DNA of 35,930 nucleotides from an uncultured Bacteroidales bacterium (GTDB taxonomy: Bacteria > Bacteroidota > Bacteroidia > Bacteroidales > UBA932). Location: positions 1 to 35,930 of the forward strand of contig CALYTI010000021.1 in NCBI GenBank assembly GCA_945487035.1, in the 5' to 3' direction. Within the stretch, counting starts at the first letter, position 1. The number at the start of each line of letters is the position of its first letter. The notes beneath the pieces are model-generated. The model saw only the letters and a program-made list of their open reading frames with translations, made no database searches and was not told where the DNA came from. The position numbers and the translations under genes are program-made. Shown piece after piece: positions 1-7,327 of the stretch.

Positions 1-41
1 CCCAAAATTGAAACAAAATGTTGGATATAAATAACTTTAGC

Positions 42-167
42 CTATGAGTATTCAAGGTAGTTGTTGCTCTCGTAAAAGGCAAATGTGCTTAAGATATTGC
101 TCGCAGATCTCATCAAAATAAGGCCGGCCAGTCCCAAGAAATAATCAATAGCAGCAAAGAAGTACAT
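42..167 (-). CDS. Possible 41-residue small membrane protein
   Basis: This is a clean short reading frame with ATG at 167 and a stop at 42. The product is strongly hydrophobic in its first half (begins MYFFAAIDYFLGLAGLIL) and ends in a polar tail (YESNNYLEYS), so it could be a single membrane-spanning segment. A TAnnTTTG-type box on the minus strand (182-189) lies 14 nt upstream of the ATG. An in-frame stop at 210-212 rules out its being the tail of a longer gene further upstream. I recognise no family. It may simply be a chance frame in the 280-bp region before pspC. Confidence 0.3.
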   Translation of the reverse strand: MYFFAAIDYFLGLAGLILMRSASNILSTFAFYESNNYLEYS

Positions 168-212
168 ACCAATACAATTATCAAAAATATTTTCGTAAAT
201 TGTGCAAATTTA

Positions 213-244
213 TTTGGATTTGTGAAGATTGTCCGATATCTTTG
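213..244 (+). promoter_or_regulatory. Bacteroidota-type promoter for the pspC gene
   Basis: A TATCTTTG box (237-244) matches the Bacteroidota -7 consensus TAnnTTTG, and TTTG (213-216) lies 20 nt upstream in the -33 position. The start codon at 281 follows after a 36-nt leader. Apart from this promoter and the weak ORF at 42-167, I see nothing in the first 280 bases. Confidence 0.6.
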
Positions 245-280
245 CAGTGTAATAGTGAACTAATACAGTAAAAATAAACA

Positions 281-478
281 ATGGAAAAGAAACTTTACAG
301 AAAAACTGCGGGCAAGATGATAGGTGGAGTGTGCGCCGGTCTTGCTGACTACCTGAACGTAGACGTTACTATTGTAAGACTTGTTGCAGCCATACTCATC
401 CTTTGCGCGGGTTGCGGCTTGCTGGCTTACCTGATTGCATGGATTATTATGCCTAGCGATGTGTTTATAGCAAACTAA
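281..478 (+). CDS. PspC domain-containing small membrane protein
   Basis: This 65-residue protein is essentially one PspC domain. It opens with a basic segment ([23 protein letters not shown] is spread over residues 3-24), followed by a hydrophobic helix at about residues 31-57 that ends in AWIIMP, a typical PspC ending. In Proteobacteria, PspC senses envelope stress at the inner membrane. The many stand-alone Bacteroidota copies have no firmly assigned role. The next gene begins only 5 nt downstream of its stop, so it is probably cotranscribed with the M16 protease. The family call is secure, but the physiological role is inferred. Confidence 0.85.
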   Translation: MEKKLYRKTAGKMIGGVCAGLADYLNVDVTIVRLVAAILILCAGCGLLAYLIAWIIMPSDVFIAN

Positions 479-483
479 TCTTA

Positions 484-3297
484 ATGAAAAATATGAAGAG
501 AATCCTTATTGCAGCCGCAGCGCTGCTTGCAGGCGTGGTAGCATCCGCACAGCAGATGCCGCCTATGCCTGTCGACCAGGCTGTCCGTATCGGACATCTT
601 GAAAACGGCCTTACCTATTATGTAAGGCACAATGCCGAGCCGGAGGGCCAGGCTAATTTCTACATTGCCCAGAAGGTCGGTTCAGTCCTTGAGAATGATG
701 ACCAGAGGGGCCTTGCACATTTTCTTGAGCATATGTGCTTCAACGGAACCGAACATTTCCCTGGAAATGGTGTTGTGAAGTATTGCGAGAGCATCGGAGT
801 GAAGTTCGGTGCTGATTTGAACGCCTATACTTCAATTGATGAGACCGTTTACAACATCGACAATGTTCCTGTAGGCAAAATCCCTTCAGCTATCGATTCC
901 TGTCTGCTGATTCTTCACGACTGGGCAGGCGGACTTCTGCTTGAGGATGAGGATATCGACAAGGAGAGGGGAGTAATCCACGAGGAATGGCGCCAGAGCA
1001 GCAATGCAACTTCAAGAATGTACGAGATCATACTTCCGAAGATTTATCCCGGCAACAAGTATGGCGAGCGCCTTCCTATCGGAACAATGGAAGTTGTGGA
1101 CAATTTCCCATACGAGGCTCTGCGCTCATACTACAGGACCTGGTATCGACCTGACCAGCAGGCTATTATCGTAGTGGGTGATATCGATGTGGATGAGATT
1201 GAAGCCAAGATTCAGTCCATCTTCGGCACACTTCCTGCTGCTCCGGCAGATGCTCCTGAGCGTGTTTATACTCCGGTGGAGGATAACGAAGCACCTATTT
1301 TTGCAATTGCCCAGGACAAAGAGCAGCCATATCCTATCGTCTATATTATGGCCAAGCACGAGCCTGTGCTCCCGGAGGAGAAGAATACCCTTGATTATCT
1401 CATTTACCAGTATGCCGATGCTGTTGCCGACATTATGATGAGCCAGCGTCTTCGTGAAATGACCGAGGCAGCAGATCCTGATTTTGTGCAGGCTGCAATT
1501 TCTGACGATGATTTCTTCGTTTCAAAGACGAAGGCTTCATATTTCGGATACTGCGTATGCGATGAGACTCAGGTGCTTCGCGGTGCTACTTCAGTTTACC
1601 GCGAGATGCTTCGTGCCGTGCGCAACGGTTTTACCGCTTCCGAGTATGACCGTGCACGCAACGAGCTGATTTCCAGCATTGAAACCCAGTACAACCAGAG
1701 GGAGAAGACAAAGAGTGCTTCTTACTGCCGTGAGTATGTCCGTCATTTCATTGACAATGAGCCTATCCCGGGAATCGAGACCGAATTCGCTCTGATTCAG
1801 CAGCTTGCACCTAACATTCCGGTAGAGCTTGTCAATGAGGTGGTTAAGTCCCATATGACTGAGGGACGCAACCTTGTTGTCGCTTGTATGCTTCCTCAGA
1901 AAGAGGGCCTTGTATATCCTACAGAGGAGGAGTTTGCAGCTGCATTCGCTGCTGTCCAGGCAGAGACCATTGCTCCTTATGAGGACAAGGTTTCCGACCA
2001 GCCGCTGATTTCCAAGATCCGCAAGCCTGGCAAAATCAAGAAGGTAAGCGAGGATGCTTTCGGTTACACCAAGATGGTTCTTTCCAACGGAGCTACCGTT
2101 TATCTCAAGACTACAGACTACAACAAGGATGAGATTCTTCTCCAGGGTTTCAGCTGGGGTGGTACCTCTCTCTATCCTGTAACTCCTACCCTTAAGGTTG
2201 TAGATGAACTTCCTGGTATAGGAGGTGTCGGCGAGTTCAGCAAAACCGAGCTTTCCAAGGCTCTTGCAGGCAAGCAGTGCAGCCTCAATACTACCATCAA
2301 TTTGGCTTCCGAGGGTGTTGTAGGAATGTCAACCCCTAAGGATTTCGAGACTATGATGCAGCTTCTGTATCTGGGCTTTACCGCACCTCGCCAGGATGCT
2401 GACGCTTTCAAGAGCTGGAAGACCAAGACTGCCGCTATGCTTCTGAATGCCGAGGCTGAGCCTATGACTGCATTTATGGATACTATGAGAGCAAGTATTG
2501 CTGTATATCCGGAGCGTTTGGCCGATCTCAAGCTTGCCGAGCTTGACCAGGTTGATTACGACTATGCTATGCAGATTTACAAGGAGAGGTTCGCTAATGC
2601 GGGTGACTTTACCTTTGTGATTACCGGTGCGATTGACTTTGAGACTGCAAAGCCTATGATTGAAAAGTATATTGCTTCGCTTCCTGGCAACGGCAAGAAG
2701 AAGGAGAATTTCGTTTACAATTTCGGTTATGCTGACGGAGTGAAGGATGTTGCCTTTACCCGTGCTATGGAGACTCCTATGGCTACCAACTTCTTCTTCT
2801 ATACCGGAGATCTTGAGACCAACCTTGACAACAAGCTTGAACTCAATGTTGCCTGCGAGACTCTGAGCATTGTGCTCCTTGAGGAAATTCGTGAGAAGGA
2901 AGGCGGTACCTACGGTATTAGCGCTTACGGCGGACTTGAGTCTGTAGGAGAGTCAACCGGTTATATGCAGATTGTTTACCAGTGCTCACCAGACAAGTAT
3001 GAGTATCTGAATTCCCGCGTGAAGGATATTGTGGCCGAGTTCCTTGAGAAGGGACCTGTGGAGGAAAATCTTGCAAAGACCAAGGAGTATCTTGCCAAGA
3101 AGTACAATCAGAATCAGACTGAGAACAGCTATTGGCAGAATGTTATGACCAGCTGGCTGCAGTACGGTGCGGATTTCCATACCGGTTATCTTGAGGCTGT
3201 CGAGGCTCTCAATGCCGATACTGTCAAGACCTGCCTGAAGTCAGTTGTTGACCAGAACAATGTCAAGACCGTTGTGATGGTCGGAACACAGAAGTAG
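484..3297 (+). CDS. Secreted M16 family zinc metalloprotease (insulinase/pitrilysin type)
   Basis: This 937-residue protein has an N-terminal signal peptide (hydrophobic stretch about residues 6-21, ending near SAQQ), so it is exported to the periplasm or outer membrane. The inverted zinc motif HxxEH is present as HFLEH at residues 79-83. The downstream ERGVIHEE segment supplies the likely third ligand, E161, at the expected distance. The C-terminal half contains the second, non-catalytic M16 domain with the typical REKEGGTYGIS segment. The length fits the two-half, roughly 940-residue M16 proteins common in Bacteroidota (PqqL-like). The start at 484 is preferred, although a second ATG at 493 would give the same signal peptide. 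It probably degrades peptides; the substrate is unknown. Confidence 0.92.
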   Translation: MKNMKRILIAAAALLAGVVASAQQMPPMPVDQAVRIGHLENGLTYYVRHNAEPEGQANFYIAQKVGSVLENDDQRGLAHFLEHMCFNGTEHFPGNGVVKYCESIGVKFGADLNAYTSIDETVYNIDNVPVGKIPSAIDSCLLILHDWAGGLLLEDEDIDKERGVIHEEWRQSSNATSRMYEIILPKIYPGNKYGERLPIGTMEVVDNFPYEALRSYYRTWYRPDQQAIIVVGDIDVDEIEAKIQSIFGTLPAAPADAPERVYTPVEDNEAPIFAIAQDKEQPYPIVYIMAKHEPVLPEEKNTLDYLIYQYADAVADIMMSQRLREMTEAADPDFVQAAISDDDFFVSKTKASYFGYCVCDETQVLRGATSVYREMLRAVRNGFTASEYDRARNELISSIETQYNQREKTKSASYCREYVRHFIDNEPIPGIETEFALIQQLAPNIPVELVNEVVKSHMTEGRNLVVACMLPQKEGLVYPTEEEFAAAFAAVQAETIAPYEDKVSDQPLISKIRKPGKIKKVSEDAFGYTKMVLSNGATVYLKTTDYNKDEILLQGFSWGGTSLYPVTPTLKVVDELPGIGGVGEFSKTELSKALAGKQCSLNTTINLASEGVVGMSTPKDFETMMQLLYLGFTAPRQDADAFKSWKTKTAAMLLNAEAEPMTAFMDTMRASIAVYPERLADLKLAELDQVDYDYAMQIYKERFANAGDFTFVITGAIDFETAKPMIEKYIASLPGNGKKKENFVYNFGYADGVKDVAFTRAMETPMATNFFFYTGDLETNLDNKLELNVACETLSIVLLEEIREKEGGTYGISAYGGLESVGESTGYMQIVYQCSPDKYEYLNSRVKDIVAEFLEKGPVEENLAKTKEYLAKKYNQNQTENSYWQNVMTSWLQYGADFHTGYLEAVEALNADTVKTCLKSVVDQNNVKTVVMVGTQK

Positions 3298-3316
3298 TTC
3301 CACTACCGTAGTTTTC

Positions 3317-3400
3317 GAACTCGCACAGCAGTTTTTGAGCTTGCACAGCATTTTTCGAACTCGCACAGCAGTTTTTGAGCTTGCACAGCAGTTCCCGAAC
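3317..3400. repeat. 20-bp tandem repeat, four units, just after the M16 stop codon
   Basis: Units begin at 3317, 3337, 3357 and 3377, with a fifth partial unit at 3397. Odd units read GAACTCGCACAGCAGTTTTT and even units read GAGCTTGCACAGCA plus a variable T-rich end, so the true period is a 40-bp pair (3317-3356 against 3357-3396, three mismatches by eye). It begins 19 nt after the protease stop and ends 13 nt before the terminator hairpin, so it probably lies in the 3' untranslated region. Confidence 0.85.
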
Positions 3401-3413
3401 ATATTACACAAAT

Positions 3414-3443
3414 CCAGCCGCCCTCCCGGACGGCTGGTTTTTT
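3414..3443 (+). terminator. Intrinsic terminator after the M16 gene
   Basis: The stem CCAGCCG (3414-3420) pairs with CGGCTGG (3431-3437), with two further inner GC pairs, and is followed by six T residues (3438-3443). A nearly identical hairpin lies at 7328-7357 in inverted orientation, so this hairpin forms part of the inverted-repeat arms described below. Confidence 0.8.
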
Positions 3444-3457
3444 ACAAGTAGCTTCGA

Positions 3458-3813
3458 CGGCAAGCAGCTGTCCTCCAGAACCGCCTCGCTTCGCTCGACA
3501 GGCTGCGCCTGTCGCAAGACTTCTCAACCCCAGTCAGCTGACGCTGACAGCCCCTTTCAGGGGCACACGGCCTTCGTTACACTCTGGCCGGTGGCTCCGC
3601 TGCTTCGGTTTTCTACGAAAACCTCGCTGACGCTCCACCACGACCGCTGACGCGGTCCCATCGCGCCTCAGCGCGACGGCGGAGGCCGGGATGTAGCGAA
3701 GCGGAATCGGTAGGCCGGGAGCCGCAGAGGATGGTGCGGAGGCGGAGCCTCTGCCAAAAGTGCCGAGGGCGGCACAGGTTCTCGGAGGGCAGCTGCCTGC
3801 CGGCTCGTTCTGA
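3458..3813. repeat. MITE-like block of mini-hairpins inside the left inverted-repeat arm
   Basis: This ~345-bp GC-rich block is absent from the otherwise matching right arm (compare around 7290-7300). It is bounded by 13-bp inverted repeats, CGGCAAGCAGCTG (3458-3470) and CAGCTGCCTGCCG (3790-3802), with one mismatch; CAGCT occurs on both sides (3465-3469, 3814-3818). Inside are consecutive perfect mini-hairpins with 3-5-nt loops: 3497-3513, 3533-3548, 3550-3564, 3607-3623, 3642-3657, 3661-3676, 3739-3751 and 3761-3774. Open frames crossing it show no protein-like composition, so I call it noncoding. A small non-autonomous mobile element is one reading, but no transposase is nearby. Confidence 0.55.
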
Positions 3814-3818
3814 CAGCT

Positions 3819-4074
3819 CCAACGTGCAAAAAACAGGGCAAAAATTGCTTTTCGGGCAGAAAAACAGGCCTGCGTGCAAAAAACAGGGCAAAAATTGCTT
3901 TTGGAGCGAAAAAACCGTGTCAAAAGCAAAAATCAGGGAAAAAATTGCACCGCAAGCCTCCCGGATGGCCCAAAGCGCAAAAATCAAAGCAAAAATTGCA
4001 CCGCGCGGCTGTCAGGGATTCTGGGAAGGAGCTTCTGCGGAGTGTTCTGCCAGGTAGTCGATGCAGAAGGCTGG
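3819..4074 (-). repeat. Left arm of inverted repeat (pairs with 7090-7294)
   Basis: Read on the minus strand, 4074 down to 3819 matches 7090-7294 on the plus strand. The first ~80 bp differ at only two positions. The matching part includes the last 20 codons of the DUF4015 lipoprotein gene, its stop codon, and the 50-bp repeats. The left arm carries one extra 50-bp repeat unit compared with the right. Beyond 3819 the match resumes after the hairpin block and runs through the terminator at 3414-3443. Confidence 0.85.
3826..4000. repeat. 50-bp tandem repeat, four units
   Basis: The core GCAAAAAACAGGGCAAAAATTGC recurs with small changes, starting at 3826, 3876, 3926 and 3977, so the period is 50 to 51 bp. 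The between-core parts are less conserved (for example TTTTCGGGCAGAAAAAC against TTTTGGAGCGAAAAAAC). The repeats lie directly downstream of the DUF4015 gene on its transcribed strand. Three matching units are at 7165-7289. Confidence 0.9.
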
Positions 4075-5733
4075 AGCTTGCTCCCGGTATTTGTTGATGT
4101 TGGAGGATGAGAGCCAGGTGGTATATCCCCCGGTAAGACCTGCGTCAAACAGACCGCGGATTTCTTTTTCGATATTCTCCGCATTGTAGTCTATACCGTT
4201 CGGGTCAACATGACGCATAACATGGTAAGCCTGCACCCAGGTACGCACCTTGGCTGGAGTCGGAGTGGCCTTCTGACGGGCCTGAACCCTCTGTCCCCAC
4301 GCATAGAGAATATCGTAAGGGTGATTCCACGGTTTCTTGATTCCATAGAATCCGTCCGGGAAATGGTCCGGATACGGCATTCCGCACATCACATCGGCAA
4401 TGTTGGAAAGTGCAGGCCAATATTGGCCGTAGGCTGTAGTGTAGCCCGGATTTGCGCATTCACCGAATACATCTATGGATACATAGGCTCCCAGTTCGTG
4501 AATCTCGTCGCAGGCATACTGCACAAAGCGCTGGATAGCCTGCACCTTTGTTTCCCCGTAGGTATTGTGGTAGTCGATTTTGTCCTCGATTTTCGTCATC
4601 CTGTCCGGGAAACGCACATAGTCGAAATTGATTTCATTGAAGCCGAATTTGGTGATGGCCTCTTTTGCCAGCTCAACATTGAACTCCCACACCTTGCGGT
4701 TGAAGGCGGAAGGCCAGTAGCTCTTGTTGTGCTTGAAAGGATCTCCGGTTTCAATTTCCGTGATTGCACACTGCGGATTATCTTTCACAAAATAGGAATC
4801 CTTGAAACAGGTGATGCGGCCCACTACATAGAAACCCTCCTCGTGAAGGCGGCTTACTGCTCTCCTGTAGAGTTTTTCTCCGTTCTTGGTCGAGCGGTTG
4901 TAGTTGGTAGGAGAATACTTCAGCATTGCCTCGGAGCGGAAGCCCGGGCACTCGTTATCCTTGATATCAATGACAAAAGTGTTGATTCTGGTCTGCTTAG
5001 CCAGCTCGATGTATTCATCGATTTTTGATAGGTTCGCAGGAGCGAAATTTATGTACAGCGAATAGCAGGACTCAGGCATTTTGTTACCCTCGAACTCCGG
5101 CTTCGGTCTTGGGAAGAAATCGCAGTCTATTGCCTTGCCTGCACCGAAACGGTTCTTGATGGCAAGATGCAGGGAGTCGTATTTCTCCGGCATATAGCGG
5201 CTAAGGGCCTCCTCCTGGGTAGCGACGAGGTATTTGCCGTATATATATCCATTTCCGCCTTCGGCTGCCACCTTATATCGGTGCACGCTGCCGTCGGGGT
5301 TGAGCCTGTCATAGCCCTCGATGGTCACCTGAGCCCCCTTGTCGGCCTGCCCGGCGATAACACTGCTCAGCGTGTCAAGGAGTATGGACGCAGGCGTTCG
5401 CACATACAACTGCTTCTCCTGAACGAGAGCAAGGCTGTCGGTACTGAGATTGCCTTGCATTGCGTAGAGCCTCGGCCCCTTCTTCGAATACAGGGCCATA
5501 TAGACGTGCTTGTTGCTCTTGAGCTTGTCGTTTACAACCACCTCCACCTTGCTTCCGCGCACCAGAGAGTCGGCAATATTGACATATCCTGTCTCTTTGT
5601 CAATGGAATACAGAGTGGCATAAGGCTTGTCCGATGCAATATATCGTGACTCAATGATGTCAGTCTTGTCCTGCTTGCAGGATGCAAGCATCAGGGAGAC
5701 AAGAAGAATTGGGTAGATGTAACGTGTCTTCAT
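4012..5733 (-). CDS. Lipoprotein, DUF4015-type putative glycoside hydrolase
   Basis: The 573-residue product starts at the ATG at 5733; an upstream TTG frame to 5754 overlaps the promoter and is rejected. A lipoprotein signal peptide ends at LMLASC (cysteine 19). Residues about 130-170 look like a small SH3-like domain (VTIEGYDRLNPDGSVHRYKV). The rest matches the DUF4015 TIM-barrel family, with NTFVIDIKDN at 251-260 and the family signature INFDYVRFPD at 368-377. These proteins are predicted glycosidases on sequence grounds; no substrate is established. The last 20 codons lie in the inverted-repeat arm and are duplicated near-identically at 7090-7152. The gene is divergent from cobW. Confidence 0.85.
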   Translation of the reverse strand: MKTRYIYPILLVSLMLASCKQDKTDIIESRYIASDKPYATLYSIDKETGYVNIADSLVRGSKVEVVVNDKLKSNKHVYMALYSKKGPRLYAMQGNLSTDSLALVQEKQLYVRTPASILLDTLSSVIAGQADKGAQVTIEGYDRLNPDGSVHRYKVAAEGGNGYIYGKYLVATQEEALSRYMPEKYDSLHLAIKNRFGAGKAIDCDFFPRPKPEFEGNKMPESCYSLYINFAPANLSKIDEYIELAKQTRINTFVIDIKDNECPGFRSEAMLKYSPTNYNRSTKNGEKLYRRAVSRLHEEGFYVVGRITCFKDSYFVKDNPQCAITEIETGDPFKHNKSYWPSAFNRKVWEFNVELAKEAITKFGFNEINFDYVRFPDRMTKIEDKIDYHNTYGETKVQAIQRFVQYACDEIHELGAYVSIDVFGECANPGYTTAYGQYWPALSNIADVMCGMPYPDHFPDGFYGIKKPWNHPYDILYAWGQRVQARQKATPTPAKVRTWVQAYHVMRHVDPNGIDYNAENIEKEIRGLFDAGLTGGYTTWLSSSNINKYREQAPAFCIDYLAEHSAEAPSQNP

Positions 5734-5742
5734 AAGGAGGGA

Positions 5743-5750
5743 CAAAGTTA
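5743..5750 (-). promoter_or_regulatory. -7 box for the DUF4015 lipoprotein gene
   Basis: TAACTTTG on the minus strand matches TAnnTTTG. It lies 9 nt upstream of the ATG at 5733, so the mRNA leader would be only a few nucleotides. I see no good -33 TTTG at the usual distance. Confidence 0.45.
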
Positions 5751-5772
5751 ACAATTTATACCGGAAGTTAAT

Positions 5773-5780
5773 TATATTTG
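5773..5780 (+). promoter_or_regulatory. -7 box for the cobW-family gene
   Basis: TATATTTG matches TAnnTTTG and lies 13 nt upstream of the ATG at 5794. It is 22 bp from, and back to back with, the divergent box at 5743-5750. No clear -33 element is visible and no Zur-like palindrome was recognised by eye. Confidence 0.45.
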
Positions 5781-5793
5781 CACACTCAAAAAT

Positions 5794-7077
5794 ATGAATG
5801 CTATGAAACAGATTCCAGTGCTTCTGCTTACAGGTTATCTGGGAAGCGGAAAGACCACACTCCTCAACAGGATACTCAACAACAGGCGCGGCATCAAGTT
5901 CGCCGTGATAGTCAACGACATAGGCGAAGTCAACATAGATGCCGACCTGATTCAGAAAGGCGGAATAGTAGGTCAGAAAGACGATAGCCTAGTGGCTCTG
6001 CAGAACGGCTGCATCTGCTGCACGCTGAAGATGGACCTCGTGGAGCAGCTCCACGAAATTGCGGCTATGCACAAGTTTGACTATATCGTTATCGAGGCCA
6101 GCGGAATATGCGAGCCGGAGCCAATCGCACAGACAATATGCTCAATGCCTCAGATGGGAGTAGAGTATGTGGTTGACGGAGTGCCTCGTCTCGACTGCAT
6201 AGTTTCAGTTGTGGATGCACTGCGTATGAAAGATGAGTTCTCTTGCGGCAAAAACCTCACCGAGCGCAATTTCGATGAGGAAGATATTGAGAATCTTGTG
6301 ATTCAGCAGATAGAATTCTGCAATATCATTCTGCTCAACAAGGCCTCCGAAGTCAGCAAGGAGGAACTCCACAGAGTGGAGGAAGTGATTCGCGCCCTGC
6401 AGCCTAAGGCCCAGATTATCGAATGTGACTACGCCGATGTTGACCTTGACCTGCTGCTTAACACCGGACTCTTCGATTTCGAGAAGGCCGCTACTTCAGC
6501 CTCCTGGATTAGTCTGGTTGAAGGACCCGCTCCGGAAGAACACGAAGATGACGATGAGCACGGGGAACACCACCATCATCACGACGACGATGAAGAGGAA
6601 CACGAGGAACACCACCATCATCACGACGAAGATGATGAGGAACACGAGGAACACCACCATCATCACCACCACGACCACGAAGGAGGTGAAGTGGAGGAAT
6701 ACGGCATCGGCACCTATGTCTATTATCGCAGACAGCCGTTCGATATCAACAAATTCGACCATTTCGTTGCCCGCAAATGGCCTAAGAGCGTAATCCGCGC
6801 GAAGGGTCTGTGCTATTTCACCAACGACACCGACCTCTGCTACCTCTTCGAGCAGGCCGGCAAGCAGGTTTCACTCAAAAATGCCGGACAATGGTACGCC
6901 ACAATGCCTGAGCACCAGCTCCAGCGTATGCTTGACACCGACCCGGTTCTCCAGAGGGATTGGGACGAGAATTATGGTGACAGGATGCAGAAAATCGTTT
7001 TCATCGGACAGCATCTCGACAAAAAAGAAATCGCAGACGCTCTTGACGCCTGTCTCGTGGACGAAGTCCTGCTGTAG
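5794..7077 (+). CDS. CobW/COG0523-family GTPase, putative metal chaperone
   Basis: This 427-residue protein has a Walker A motif GYLGSGKTT (residues 14-22), the metal-binding GCICC motif (71-75), a guanine-specificity-like NKAS, and the C-terminal CobW domain (YYRRQPFDINKF onward). Between the two domains, residues about 249-297 form three His/acid-rich repeats (HHHHH clusters separated by Asp/Glu runs), a likely metal-binding buffer. COG0523 proteins insert or deliver metals, often zinc, at the cost of GTP. Which metal this one handles cannot be read from the sequence. There are no cobalamin genes nearby, so a role in B12 synthesis is unlikely. It ends 12 nt before the right inverted-repeat arm. 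Confidence 0.9.
   Translation: MNAMKQIPVLLLTGYLGSGKTTLLNRILNNRRGIKFAVIVNDIGEVNIDADLIQKGGIVGQKDDSLVALQNGCICCTLKMDLVEQLHEIAAMHKFDYIVIEASGICEPEPIAQTICSMPQMGVEYVVDGVPRLDCIVSVVDALRMKDEFSCGKNLTERNFDEEDIENLVIQQIEFCNIILLNKASEVSKEELHRVEEVIRALQPKAQIIECDYADVDLDLLLNTGLFDFEKAATSASWISLVEGPAPEEHEDDDEHGEHHHHHDDDEEEHEEHHHHHDEDDEEHEEHHHHHHHDHEGGEVEEYGIGTYVYYRRQPFDINKFDHFVARKWPKSVIRAKGLCYFTNDTDLCYLFEQAGKQVSLKNAGQWYATMPEHQLQRMLDTDPVLQRDWDENYGDRMQKIVFIGQHLDKKEIADALDACLVDEVLL
6565..6684 (+). repeat. 42-bp in-frame tandem repeat encoding the His-rich segment of the CobW protein
   Basis: Units beginning GAACACCACCATCATCAC start at 6565, 6607 and 6649, an exact 42-bp (14-codon) period. The third unit diverges after its His cluster, extending it to seven His codons. 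The repeat preserves the reading frame, so changes in copy number would alter the number of metal-binding clusters without breaking the protein. Confidence 0.9.
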
Positions 7078-7089
7078 TCAGCAGTGCCG

Positions 7090-7152
7090 CCAGCCTTCTG
7101 CCTCGACTACCTGGCAGAACACTTCGCAGAAGCTCCTTCCCAGAATCCCTGA
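7090..7152 (+). pseudogene. Orphan duplicate of the last 20 codons of the DUF4015 gene
   Basis: In one frame this reads PAFCLDYLAEHFAEAPSQNP followed by TGA. The C terminus of the lipoprotein encoded at 4012-5733 is PAFCIDYLAEHSAEAPSQNP. The two DNA copies differ at only two positions, both amino-acid changing (Ile/Leu and Ser/Phe). There is no start codon or upstream body here, so it is not a gene in the present orientation. It forms the inner end of the right inverted-repeat arm. Confidence 0.85.
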
Positions 7153-7164
7153 CAGCCGCGCGGT

Positions 7165-7289
7165 GCAATTTTTGCCCTGTTTTTTGCTTTTGACACGGTT
7201 TTTTTGCTCCAAAAGCAATTTTTGCCTTGATTTTTGCACGCAGGCCTGTTTTTCTGCCCGAGAAGCAATTTTTGCCCTGTTTTTTGCAC
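7165..7289. repeat. 50-bp tandem repeat, three units, right arm
   Basis: The core GCAATTTTTGCCCTGTTTTT recurs at 7165, 7215 and 7265 with an exact 50-bp period. It is the reverse complement of the core at 3826-4000. The middle unit reads CCTTGATTTTT in place of CCCTGTTTTTT. Confidence 0.9.
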
Positions 7290-7327
7290 ATTGGAGCTGC
7301 CTGCCGGCGAAGCTACTTATAACAAAA

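Noticed and set aside
3826..4000. The 50-bp periodic repeats as a CRISPR array.
   Set aside because: The inter-core segments are themselves similar rather than unique spacers, there are only three to four units, and no cas gene is in the window.
3303..4110. Several long open frames on both strands across the repeat region (for example 3534-3929 and 3731-4057).
   Set aside because: They run through the tandem repeats and hairpin block, overlap one another on both strands and lack a promoter, family match or protein-like composition. They are by-products of repetitive, stop-poor DNA.
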